Source: Lachnospiraceae bacterium UBA3826
GTDB lineage: Bacteria > Bacillota > Clostridia > Lachnospirales > Lachnospiraceae
NCBI GenBank assembly: GCA_002393095.1
Contig: DGII01000087.1
Location: 1-36,381, forward strand
DNA length: 36,381 nt
Direction of reading: 5' to 3'
Made by a program: the position numbers and the translations under genes. Within the stretch, counting starts at the first letter, position 1. Every line of letters begins with the position of its first letter. Below, piece after piece: positions 8,599 through 15,022 of this stretch. The notes below the pieces were generated by a model. It worked only from the letters and a program-made list of their open reading frames with translations. It was not told where the DNA came from and ran no database searches.

Positions 8599-8627
8599 TT
8601 TTCTTTTGAGGCGGTTTGTTATATAAT
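8599..8627 (+). promoter_or_regulatory. Promoter of the aldolase gene
   Basis: A perfect TATAAT at 8622-8627 has TTTTCT at 8599-8604, 17 nt upstream. The same TTTTCT-17-TATAAT arrangement precedes mreB at 21.3 kb. The -35 is weak, so an activator may help. Confidence 0.6.
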
Positions 8628-8637
8628 GTAGTCGTTC

Positions 8638-8682
8638 GACAGGGCTAACCGGGGAATCGTTCCGTAGGGTCAGCGCTCTGTC
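8638..8682 (+). promoter_or_regulatory. Structured leader of the aldolase mRNA
   Basis: Nested pairing: GACAG 8638-8642 with CTGTC 8678-8682, GCTAACC 8644-8650 with GGTCAGC 8668-8674 (one mismatch), and inner GGAA 8653-8656 with TTCC 8660-8663. It starts about 10 nt after the -10 box and ends before the GGAGGT ribosome site, so it would occupy the 5' end of the transcript. It could stabilise the abundant aldolase mRNA or regulate it. It matches no riboswitch I recognise. Confidence 0.5.
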
Positions 8683-8710
8683 ATCAGCAAAAATCAACGG
8701 AGGTATAAAT

Positions 8711-9679
8711 ATGTCATTAGTTACAACAACCGAAATGTTTAAAAAGGCATATGACGGCGGCTATGCAGTAGGTGCTTTCAATGTCAACAACATGGAGATT
8801 GTACAGGGTATCACAGAGGCAGCCGGCGAGCTGAACAGCCCTGTTATTCTTCAGGTATCTAAGGGTGCACGCGCATACGCTAACCACACATATCTTGTTA
8901 AGTTAGTGGAGGCAGCAGTGGAGTTGAACCCTCAGATTCCCATAGCTTTACATCTTGATCACGGTGATACATTCGAGTTATGTAAAAGCTGTATCGATGG
9001 TGGCTTTACATCAGTTATGATCGATGCATCATCTAAGCCATTCGAAGAGAATATAGAGCTCACCAAGCAGGTAGTTGAGTACGCTCATGCCAACGGCGTG
9101 GTTGTAGAGGCTGAGCTTGGTACACTTGCAGGTATCGAGGACGAAGTAGTCGTTGAGTCAGGCCATGAGGCTTATACACGTCCTGAGGAGGTAGAGGAGT
9201 TCGTAGACAGAACAGGCTGTGACTCTCTTGCCATTGCTATAGGTACATCACACGGTGCATATAAGTTCACTGCTGCTCAGTGTACAAGAAATGCAGACGG
9301 AATCCTTGTTCCGCCTCCGCTGAGATTCGATGTCCTTGAAGAGTGCATCAAGAGACTTCCCGGATTCCCTATAGTTCTCCATGGTTCTTCTTCAGTACCT
9401 CAGGAGTTCGTTAAGATGGTGAACCAGTACGGCGGTAACATGCCCGATGCTGTAGGTATCCCTGAGGAGCAGTTACGTCAGGCAGCTAAGCTTGCTGTAT
9501 GTAAGATCAACATTGATTCGGATATCCGTCTTGCAATGACAGGTAACATCCGTAAGTACTTCGCAGAGCATCCTGATCATTTTGATCCCCGTCAGTACCT
9601 TAAGCCCGCAAGACAGGCAGTTAAGGATATGGTTGCTCATAAGATCGTCAATGTTCTTGGTTCAGACGGCAAGGCTTGA
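8711..9679 (+). CDS. fba: Class II fructose-1,6-bisphosphate aldolase
   Basis: 322-residue cytoplasmic zinc enzyme that splits fructose 1,6-bisphosphate into glyceraldehyde 3-phosphate and dihydroxyacetone phosphate in glycolysis and runs in reverse in gluconeogenesis. Metal and catalytic residues are visible: LHLDHGD with D83 and zinc ligand H84, EAELG with E135, GTSHGAYK with H181, and LHGSSS with H224. The opening NVNNME segment is the family's substrate region. The start at ATG 8711 follows GGAGGT. The gene has its own promoter, a structured leader and a strong terminator, so it is monocistronic. Its codon choice (CTT, GGT, CGT, ACA) seems more biased than that of its neighbours, as expected for a highly expressed gene. 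Confidence 0.97.
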   Translation: MSLVTTTEMFKKAYDGGYAVGAFNVNNMEIVQGITEAAGELNSPVILQVSKGARAYANHTYLVKLVEAAVELNPQIPIALHLDHGDTFELCKSCIDGGFTSVMIDASSKPFEENIELTKQVVEYAHANGVVVEAELGTLAGIEDEVVVESGHEAYTRPEEVEEFVDRTGCDSLAIAIGTSHGAYKFTAAQCTRNADGILVPPPLRFDVLEECIKRLPGFPIVLHGSSSVPQEFVKMVNQYGGNMPDAVGIPEEQLRQAAKLAVCKINIDSDIRLAMTGNIRKYFAEHPDHFDPRQYLKPARQAVKDMVAHKIVNVLGSDGKA

Positions 9680-9701
9680 TGAGATTATTCCGGAGATTAT
9701 T

Positions 9702-9740
9702 ACAGGTCGATTCGTAAGGATCGGCCTGTTTTTTGTTGTT
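9702..9740 (+). terminator. Rho-independent terminator of fba
   Basis: A 10-bp stem (9702-9711 with 9720-9729, one G-T pair) and an 8-nt loop are followed by six Ts and TTGTTGTT, 22 nt after the aldolase stop. Confidence 0.92.
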
Positions 9741-9894
9741 ATATATATAAAAATGGGAAAAAGGTACTTGTTAATAATTTGTTCATAATTAGTTTTCATA
9801 TTTTTTAAATAGTTTGTGAATTTTAGACACTTTTGATGTATATACTAAGAGCATAAGATAAAGCTAGTAACAAGATAAAACTTTTTCATAATAA

Positions 9895-9932
9895 ATGCCA
9901 AGCACTGATGTGCTTGGCATCCTCCCTTTTTA
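9895..9932 (+). terminator. Strong terminator-like hairpin in a gene-free stretch
   Basis: A perfect 11-bp stem (9895-9905 with 9910-9920, core GCCAAGCAC) has a 4-nt loop and is followed by CCTCCCTTTTT. The aldolase terminator is already 165 nt upstream, so this one may end a separate short transcript starting near 9850. Confidence 0.7.
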
Positions 9933-9965
9933 TAGGTTCTTTAATAACATATGGTGACATAAGAT

Positions 9966-9998
9966 AAGAAGCTGTGCCTGTGCACAGCTTCTTTATTA
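9966..9998. terminator. Second hairpin, possibly bidirectional terminator
   Basis: A perfect 12-bp stem (9966-9977 with 9982-9993, core GAAGCTGTGC) has a 4-nt loop. T runs are weak on both strands (TTTATT on plus, TCTTATC on minus), so it could stop transcripts from either side of the xre-fba boundary. Confidence 0.5.
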
Positions 9999-10071
9999 GA
10001 TGGCCGCCTCATAAGATAGAATTTTAAGATAACTCCCTTTTCCCCTAAGAAAAATACCTACCCCAAAATCC

Positions 10072-10105
10072 CGAACAGATATGCGTAAGAGACATTACGT
10101 GTTCG
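10072..10105 (-). terminator. Bulged hairpin after xre, weak terminator candidate
   Basis: TGTTCG plus TTACG pair with CGAACA plus CGTAA (10072-10088 with 10095-10105, 6-nt bulge). It lies 13 nt beyond the xre stop on the minus strand. Downstream bases are GGGATTTTGGGG rather than a T run, so termination would be weak. Confidence 0.35.
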
Positions 10106-10117
10106 AAACTGACCGAC

Positions 10118-10522
10118 CTATGAATTGTTGCTTTTAAAGTATTCCATGAGTCTTTCGAAGGACTGGCATATCATTTCATCCAATCTTGCATAGTCAGACT
10201 CGAGATGTATTATCCTGTTGGCTATAAAATCCACCTTTTCCGATACTGATCTTTGAATGACAGCATACTCCGGATCGGATGCTCCGGCTAGGGCAGATAT
10301 ATCTTCGCTATATAGCATAGAGATATTGATATCCAGTGCATCAGCAATCAACTTGACCTGAACGGCATCCGGAATAACGGCTGATGTTTCGTATCTTGAT
10401 ATCTCGGATTTGGACAGGTAACACATCTCTCCGAGTTCGGCCTGAGTGAGATTTTGTCTTTTGCGAAAGTAGGCGATATTGTATGCAACGGTTTCGCCCG
10501 GATTGCTGACTGACTTATTCAT
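10118..10522 (-). CDS. Small XRE-family transcription regulator
   Basis: 134-residue DNA-binding protein from ATG 10522, chosen because GGAGGA sits five bases upstream and the helix-turn-helix starts soon after. The frame stays open a further 29 codons through a repeated element; that extension is probably not part of the protein. An XRE/Cro-type helix-turn-helix covers about residues 12-70 (LTQAELGEMCYLSKSEISRYE is the recognition region). The C-terminal half has heptad-like hydrophobics (DFIANRIIHLESDYARLDEMI) and could dimerise. It is the only minus-strand gene here, is monocistronic, and has paired GTATAC and CTTGAT/ATCAAG sequences upstream that could be an autoregulatory operator. Targets are unknown. 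It sits in the most accessory-looking part of the window. Confidence 0.87.
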   Translation of the reverse strand: MNKSVSNPGETVAYNIAYFRKRQNLTQAELGEMCYLSKSEISRYETSAVIPDAVQVKLIADALDINISMLYSEDISALAGASDPEYAVIQRSVSEKVDFIANRIIHLESDYARLDEMICQSFERLMEYFKSNNS

Positions 10523-10649
10523 GATGATCCTCCATGCCGAGCACTTTGTGTGAGGCGGCGGGCCGGATACCGGATTCGGCGATGCCCTGAAGCGATTTGG
10601 GCTCGGCACAAATCGCTGTGTGAAAATATGATGCCTGCCATCTTTTCAC
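10515..10649 (-). CDS. Possible 44-codon leader peptide encoded by the repeat element upstream of xre
   Basis: From GTG 10649, five bases after a GGAGGA sequence (10655-10660), the frame is open for 44 codons. It stops with TAA 10515-10517, which overlaps the xre start (ATGAATAA). The arrangement would couple xre translation to leader translation. No known peptide family is recognised, and the whole frame lies in the structured repeat, so it may simply be untranslated RNA. Confidence 0.25.
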   Translation of the reverse strand: MKRWQASYFHTAICAEPKSLQGIAESGIRPAASHKVLGMEDHHE

Positions 10650-10651
10650 AC
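10534..10651 (-). repeat. 118-bp structured element inserted in a Shine-Dalgarno site (copy 1)
   Basis: Reading on the minus strand, the element runs from GTGTGAAAAG to GTGCTCGGCAT and matches the copy at 33568-33687 at roughly 85% by eye, including an identical 35-nt block (10592-10626). It is flanked by GGAGGA on both sides (10655-10660 and 10528-10533), the second copy serving as the xre ribosome site. Conserved folds: a terminal GTGTGAAAA/TTTTCACAC stem, GCGATTT/AAATCGC, and an 8-bp long-range pair TGCCGAGC/GCTCGGCA that competes with the second stem. No transposase is present. Confidence 0.85.
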
Positions 10652-10687
10652 TATTCCTCCGTATACGATATGCTTGATTAACATTTG

Positions 10688-10716
10688 TGTATACCTATTA
10701 TCAAGTATATATTGAA
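10688..10716 (-). promoter_or_regulatory. Possible xre promoter and operator
   Basis: On the minus strand TTCAAT (10711-10716) and TATACA (10688-10693) are 17 nt apart. Two GTATAC palindromes (10661-10666, 10689-10694) and an inverted pair CTTGAT/ATCAAG (10673-10678, 10700-10705) lie in the same 45 bp, as would suit an autoregulating XRE protein. Both promoter boxes are only partial matches. Confidence 0.35.
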
Positions 10717-10962
10717 CAGGGCAGGAATTAGTTGTAACATACGGGATTTGCGTTGCATGGTTCGGGAATATGCTTTTGGTAAAAACGCCGAAAAGAAAAA
10801 ACGGACTTTATAGATAAAATTGCACAAAAAATATACATAAAAACTATGGATTATTTTGGCATATTCTATTAAAATATAAGGGATGTGTGTTTTCAGAGAG
10901 AATTATCACTTCGGATGCCGTGTGGTAATTGTGCAAAATAACAAGAGACAAGAGAGGAACAT
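10717..10962 (+). promoter_or_regulatory. Upstream region of the PucR-like regulator/ftsEX operon
   Basis: No gene is seen. TTATTT at 10851-10856 and TATAAG at 10875-10880 (18 nt apart) are a weak promoter candidate. Downstream, AATTATCAC 10901-10909 can pair with GTGGTAATT 10922-10930, one G-T pair, forming a leader hairpin before the GAGAGG ribosome site. Confidence 0.3.
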
Positions 10963-12051
10963 ATGATTTCTAATCAGGTATTGCAAAGTACAATTGAGGG
11001 GTTGAAGAATATTGCAAGGATTGAGATCTGCGTTGTGGATTCCGACGGTAAGACGGTAGCGACAACCGATACGTCCTTAGAGGATTACAGTGCGCAGGCT
11101 GCTGAATTCTCGTCGTCTCCCGCTGACAGTCAGGAACTCAGCGGATGCCAGTTCTTCAAGATAATGGATGAAGGACAGCCGGAGTTCGTGCTCATAGTAT
11201 CCGGTCAGGGTGAGGATCTGTATACACTTGGCAAAATGACGGCATTCCAGATACAGGGATTGCTGGTTGCATATAAGGAAAGGTTTGACAGAGATAACTT
11301 TATCAAGAACCTTCTGCTTGATAACCTGCTTCTGGTGGATATATTCAGCAGAGCCAAGAAGCTGCATATACAGCCTGAGATAAGAAGGGTAGTTATCACT
11401 ATAGAGAACGGCGGTGATGAGAGCGGAAGAGTGCTTGAGCTTATGCGTACCGGTTACGGAAGCAATAATAAGGATTTCATCACAGCAGTGGATGAGAGGG
11501 ATGTGATAGTCGTTAAGGAGCTGTCCTCCGGAGAGAATGAGACAGATATCCAGCGCTATTGTGATACATACATGAAGTATCTCGAAAGAGAAGGTATCGA
11601 GGATGTGAGAATATCATACGGTACCATAGTAGGTGAGATCAAGGAGGTCAGCCATTCATACAAGGAAGCTAAGATGGCACTGGATGTAGGCAAGATTTTC
11701 TTCGACGACAGATTGATCATAGCCTATAGCGAGCTGGGAATAGGAAGACTGATATACCAGTTGCCCATTCCGTTATGCAAGCTTTTTATCAAAGAGATAT
11801 TCGACGGACACAGTCCGGATGATTTCGATGAAGAGACGCTTATGACCATCAATAAGTTCTTCGAGAACAGCCTTAACGTATCGGAGACCTCAAGACAGCT
11901 ATTCATACACAGGAACACTCTGGTATACAGGCTTGATAAGATACAGAAGACCACAGGGTTAGACCTCAGGGTATTCGAGGATGCGATTACCTTCAAGATA
12001 GCTCTTATGGTAGTCAAGTACATGAATTATATGGAGACACTGGAATACTAG
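10963..12051 (+). CDS. PucR/CdaR-family transcription regulator
   Basis: 362-residue regulator. The C-terminal 60 residues form the PucR-type helix-turn-helix: FFENSLNVSETSRQLFIHRN followed by TLVYRLDKIQKTTGLDLR. This is the strongest evidence and is typical of carbohydrate diacid regulator (CdaR/SdaR) relatives. The middle region (about 130-270) looks like the accompanying GGDEF-like fold of the family. The N terminus (about 1-100) resembles a ligand or sugar-diacid sensor domain and contains VVDSDGKTVATTD. It is followed by ftsE after 36 nt and is probably the first gene of the cell-division operon. This family normally controls catabolic genes, so a cell-wall operon as target would be unusual. 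This is not the unrelated c-di-AMP protein CdaR at 30.5 kb. Confidence 0.85.
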   Translation: MISNQVLQSTIEGLKNIARIEICVVDSDGKTVATTDTSLEDYSAQAAEFSSSPADSQELSGCQFFKIMDEGQPEFVLIVSGQGEDLYTLGKMTAFQIQGLLVAYKERFDRDNFIKNLLLDNLLLVDIFSRAKKLHIQPEIRRVVITIENGGDESGRVLELMRTGYGSNNKDFITAVDERDVIVVKELSSGENETDIQRYCDTYMKYLEREGIEDVRISYGTIVGEIKEVSHSYKEAKMALDVGKIFFDDRLIIAYSELGIGRLIYQLPIPLCKLFIKEIFDGHSPDDFDEETLMTINKFFENSLNVSETSRQLFIHRNTLVYRLDKIQKTTGLDLRVFEDAITFKIALMVVKYMNYMETLEY

Positions 12052-12087
12052 TATATAGAAGGAAATGCATTATAAAGGAGAGTAAAA

Positions 12088-12822
12088 TTGGCTTTAGGTA
12101 AGAGAAAAGTTAAAAGACAGATGGCTGAAGACGAGCTCATTGTGCTTGACAACGTCACCAAAACTTACGCTACCGGTTCGCCCGCGCTTAACGGAGTGAG
12201 TCTGACTGTCAAAAAAGGAGAATTCGTCTTCATAGTGGGAGACAGCGGCTCCGGCAAATCAACGCTCATTAAGCTTTTGCTTAGAGAGCTGACACCAACG
12301 TCAGGTGATATATATGTCAATAATATCAGCCTTGGCAGACTCAGACACAGACAGGTTCCGAAGTATCGAAGGAATCTGGGAGTGGTCTTTCAGGACTTCC
12401 GTCTCCTTAAGGATCGTAATGTATATGAGAACGTGGCTTTTGCGCAGAGGATCGTTCAGACACCTAACAGGCTTATCAAGCGCAATGTTCCGGCTATACT
12501 GTCTATAGTGGGATTGGCAGGCAAGTATAAGGCTAAGCCCAAGGAATTGTCCGGCGGTGAGCAGCAGAGAGTGGCTCTGGCAAGGGCGCTTATCAATAAA
12601 CCGCCGATACTTCTGTGCGACGAGCCTACGGGTAATCTCGATCCCAAGAATTCATGGGAGATCATGAAGCTTCTGGAACAGATCAACAAGCGGGGTACAA
12701 CTATTCTGGTGGTGACACATAACAGAGAGATAGTCAATGAGATGCAGAAGAGAGTCGTAACTATGAAGAAGGGTGTCATAGTAAGCGATGAAGAGGAAGG
12801 AGGATATATCGATGAGAATTAG
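12088..12822 (+). CDS. ftsE: Cell-division ABC ATPase FtsE
   Basis: 244-residue ATPase that pairs with FtsX at the division site and drives activation of a peptidoglycan hydrolase. The start is TTG 12088, seven bases after AAAGGAG; the ATG at 12121 lacks a ribosome site. Motifs: Walker A GDSGSGKST (51-59), FtsE-typical LGVVFQDFRLL with Q-loop Q102, signature LSGGEQQ (154-160), Walker B ILLCDEPTG (174-182), and switch His in VVTHN. The N-terminal extension of about 13 residues before the ABC core is slightly longer than usual. It overlaps ftsX by 11 nt, so the pair is translationally coupled. Confidence 0.96.
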   Translation: MALGKRKVKRQMAEDELIVLDNVTKTYATGSPALNGVSLTVKKGEFVFIVGDSGSGKSTLIKLLLRELTPTSGDIYVNNISLGRLRHRQVPKYRRNLGVVFQDFRLLKDRNVYENVAFAQRIVQTPNRLIKRNVPAILSIVGLAGKYKAKPKELSGGEQQRVALARALINKPPILLCDEPTGNLDPKNSWEIMKLLEQINKRGTTILVVTHNREIVNEMQKRVVTMKKGVIVSDEEEGGYIDEN

Positions 12823-13708
12823 TACCTTCTTCTATACACTCAGACAGGGTGTACGTAATATATTCAGGAATGCATGGTTCTCCCTTGCATCCGTTGCGAC
12901 AATTGCATCATGTCTGTTGCTTTTTGGCATATTCTATTCGGTAGTCGCCAATTTCCAGAATATGGTCAAGCGTGCCGAAGCGGGAGTTGCCGTCACCGTG
13001 TTCTTTGATGAAGGCTTAAGTGACGAAGAGAAGCAGCATATAGGCGAGAGCATACTTGAACGCAAGGAAGTGGAGAAGATCAATTTTGTCTCAGCGGATG
13101 AGGCTTGGGAGAGCTTCAGGGATGAGTATCTGGGCGAGTACGCAGACGGATTCACCGAGAATCCGTTAGAGGACAGCGAGAACTATGAGGTATATATGAA
13201 AGATATCTCGTTGCAGTCATCCCTTGTAACCTATCTTAATACGATCCCGGGAGTGAGACAGGTCAACAGCTCGCAGCAGACTGCCGAAGCATTGACCGGC
13301 GCCAACAGGCTGATAAGCTATATATCGCTTGGAATCATCGGAATACTGCTTGCGGTATCCATCTTCCTTATAAGCAATACCGTCACCATCGGTATATCTG
13401 TACGTAAGGAAGAGATAGGCATAATGAAGTACATAGGCGCAACGGATTTCTTCGTCAGAGCACCCTTCGTCGTGGAGGGTCTGATCATCGGAGTGATCGG
13501 TGCGGCAATACCATTGGGTATCATATATTTCATATATATCAATGCCATGGATATAATCATGGAGAGATTTACGGAGATCGGTTCGATCTTACAATTCCTG
13601 CCGGTTGAGACCATATTCGCAACATTGATCCCGGTATCACTTGGAATAGGAGCGGGAATCGGTTTTCTGGGAAGCTTTGTAACAGTCAGGAAGCACCTGA
13701 GGGTATGA
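12812..13708 (+). CDS. ftsX: Cell-division ABC membrane protein FtsX
   Basis: 298 residues from ATG 12812, which lies 8 nt after GGAAGGAGG and inside the end of ftsE. An ATG at 12788 in the same frame lacks a ribosome site. The topology is typical of FtsX: one helix near the N terminus (about 20-45), a large extracellular domain (about 50-165), then three helices (around SLGIIGILLAVSIFL, VVEGLIIGVIGAAIPLG and FATLIPVSLGIGAGIGFLG). The intracellular RKEEIGIMKYIGAT segment is the conserved coupling region of this permease type. It transmits FtsE ATP cycles to an extracellular hydrolase, here most likely the M23 protein encoded 6 nt downstream. Confidence 0.95.
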   Translation: MRISTFFYTLRQGVRNIFRNAWFSLASVATIASCLLLFGIFYSVVANFQNMVKRAEAGVAVTVFFDEGLSDEEKQHIGESILERKEVEKINFVSADEAWESFRDEYLGEYADGFTENPLEDSENYEVYMKDISLQSSLVTYLNTIPGVRQVNSSQQTAEALTGANRLISYISLGIIGILLAVSIFLISNTVTIGISVRKEEIGIMKYIGATDFFVRAPFVVEGLIIGVIGAAIPLGIIYFIYINAMDIIMERFTEIGSILQFLPVETIFATLIPVSLGIGAGIGFLGSFVTVRKHLRV

Positions 13709-13714
13709 TACTGT

Positions 13715-14944
13715 ATGCATATTAAAAAACGAGGACTATTAAGTATATCGTTGCTCATAGTATTCCTCACGTATGCGGCGAACTGTTCGATCAAAGCATC
13801 TGCCGACACGGCTGAGCTTGAGGCAAGTATCAAGGCCAAGCAGGCAGAGATACAGGAAGCAGAGAAAGAAAAGCAGCAGATAAAGAGCAGTATAACGGAT
13901 GCCAAGAAGATCGTAACGGGGCTTGAATCCATGAAAAAGGATCTGGAGGCATACGTAACCGAGCTTGATGCCAATCTGACAGATGTTGAGGAAAAGATAG
14001 AGGAGCTTAAGCAACTGATATCGGATAAAGAGGCCGAGATTGCTGAGGCGACAGCGGATCTTGAGGAAGCGGAAGAGATTCAGAGGACCCAGTATGAGAA
14101 CATGAAGAAGCGTATCAAATTCATGTACGAGAAGGGTGATTCGTTCTATCTGGATCTTATCTTTTCCGCGGATTCTTATGCGGATATGCTCAATAAAGCC
14201 GACTATGCCGAGCAGTTGTCGGAATATGATGCCAGAAAGCTGGAAGAGTATAAGCAGACCTGTGAATATGTCGCTGCGTGCAAAGCCGATCTTGAGGCTG
14301 ACAAGGAAGTGCTTGATGAGGCCAAAGCCAAGCAGGATGAGGAGCAGGAGAACCTCAATGCACTGATAGAAGCCAAGAATAATGAGATAAACGCCACATC
14401 TGCGGATATCAATAATAAGGAAGCGGCTATCAAAGAGCTGGAAGCCGATATGGCAGCCAGAGAAGCAGCCATCAAGGAGCTGGAACAGATAGTTGCTGAG
14501 GAGAGGCGTAAGTTAGCCGAAGAGAACGGCACTGTCCTTACATATGACGGCGGTATGTTCAAGTGGCCGGCACCATCATATACCAGAATCTCCGATGATT
14601 ACGGCAATCGTATCCACCCTATTACGGGCACCAATCAATTCCATAACGGTGTGGATATGGCGGCACCGGGTGGATCACCCATACTGGCGGCATATGACGG
14701 TGAGGTTGTGGGTGCGACATATAATGCCTCGATGGGCAATTATATAATGATCGACCATGGTGACAGTCTCTATACCATATACATGCATGCCTCGGCACTA
14801 TATGTATCTAAGGGAGACTATGTGTCCAAAGGACAGAAGATAGCGGCAGTCGGTACGACCGGACGATCTACGGGTAACCATCTGCACTTCAGCGTGCGTA
14901 AGGACGGAGCGTATGTAAGTCCATGGAATTATCTGTCGAGATAG
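13715..14944 (+). CDS. Secreted coiled-coil M23 peptidoglycan endopeptidase (EnvC-like, active site intact)
   Basis: 409 residues: signal peptide (about 1-30, cleavage near SADT), a long coiled coil (about 32-265, rich in Glu, Lys and Ala heptads with an interrupting loop near residues 130-180), then a LytM/M23 domain. Zinc ligands appear intact: H310 and D314 in HNGVDMA and H391 in HLHF, with H389 catalytic. E. coli EnvC has the same architecture but a degenerate active site and only activates amidases; this protein probably cuts peptidoglycan crosslinks itself. Bacterial FtsEX partners are coiled-coil hydrolases or activators (PcsB, CwlO, EnvC), and this gene starts 6 nt after ftsX, so it is the likely partner. 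The start is ATG 13715. Confidence 0.93.
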   Translation: MHIKKRGLLSISLLIVFLTYAANCSIKASADTAELEASIKAKQAEIQEAEKEKQQIKSSITDAKKIVTGLESMKKDLEAYVTELDANLTDVEEKIEELKQLISDKEAEIAEATADLEEAEEIQRTQYENMKKRIKFMYEKGDSFYLDLIFSADSYADMLNKADYAEQLSEYDARKLEEYKQTCEYVAACKADLEADKEVLDEAKAKQDEEQENLNALIEAKNNEINATSADINNKEAAIKELEADMAAREAAIKELEQIVAEERRKLAEENGTVLTYDGGMFKWPAPSYTRISDDYGNRIHPITGTNQFHNGVDMAAPGGSPILAAYDGEVVGATYNASMGNYIMIDHGDSLYTIYMHASALYVSKGDYVSKGQKIAAVGTTGRSTGNHLHFSVRKDGAYVSPWNYLSR

Positions 14945-14971
14945 TAACAATACATTTATTCACATAACGAT

Positions 14972-14999
14972 CGTTGCCGGGTCCTGAGCGCCCACAACG
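14972..14999 (+). promoter_or_regulatory. Short hairpin between the M23 gene and ctpA
   Basis: CGTTG 14972-14976 pairs with CAACG 14995-14999, and GGG 14979-14981 with CCC 14991-14993. There is no T run, so it is not a typical terminator. It may slow transcription or protect an mRNA end between the two genes. Confidence 0.3.
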
Positions 15000-15022
15000 T
15001 CGGATCACAATTGGAAGGAATT

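Larger units (their letters stand above)
9741..10117. other. Gene-free stretch with hairpins and a repeated CATAAGATA motif
   Basis: No convincing coding region was found. The stretch is AT-rich at 9741-9890, then holds three hairpins listed separately. CATAAGATA occurs three times, at 9852-9860, 9958-9966 and 10010-10018. A -10-like TATACT lies at 9841-9846 without a good -35. A short untranslated RNA of about 75-80 nt ending at the hairpin at 9895-9920 is possible but not shown. Confidence 0.5.

Noticed and set aside
9582..9788. Plus-strand 68-codon frame over the end of fba and its terminator
   Set aside because: It overlaps the fba coding sequence and the terminator hairpin and has no ribosome site.
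10523..10609. 29-codon N-terminal extension of the XRE protein
   Set aside because: It is encoded by the repeated element, is out of line with the helix-turn-helix fold, and the GGAGGA five bases before ATG 10522 fixes the shorter start.
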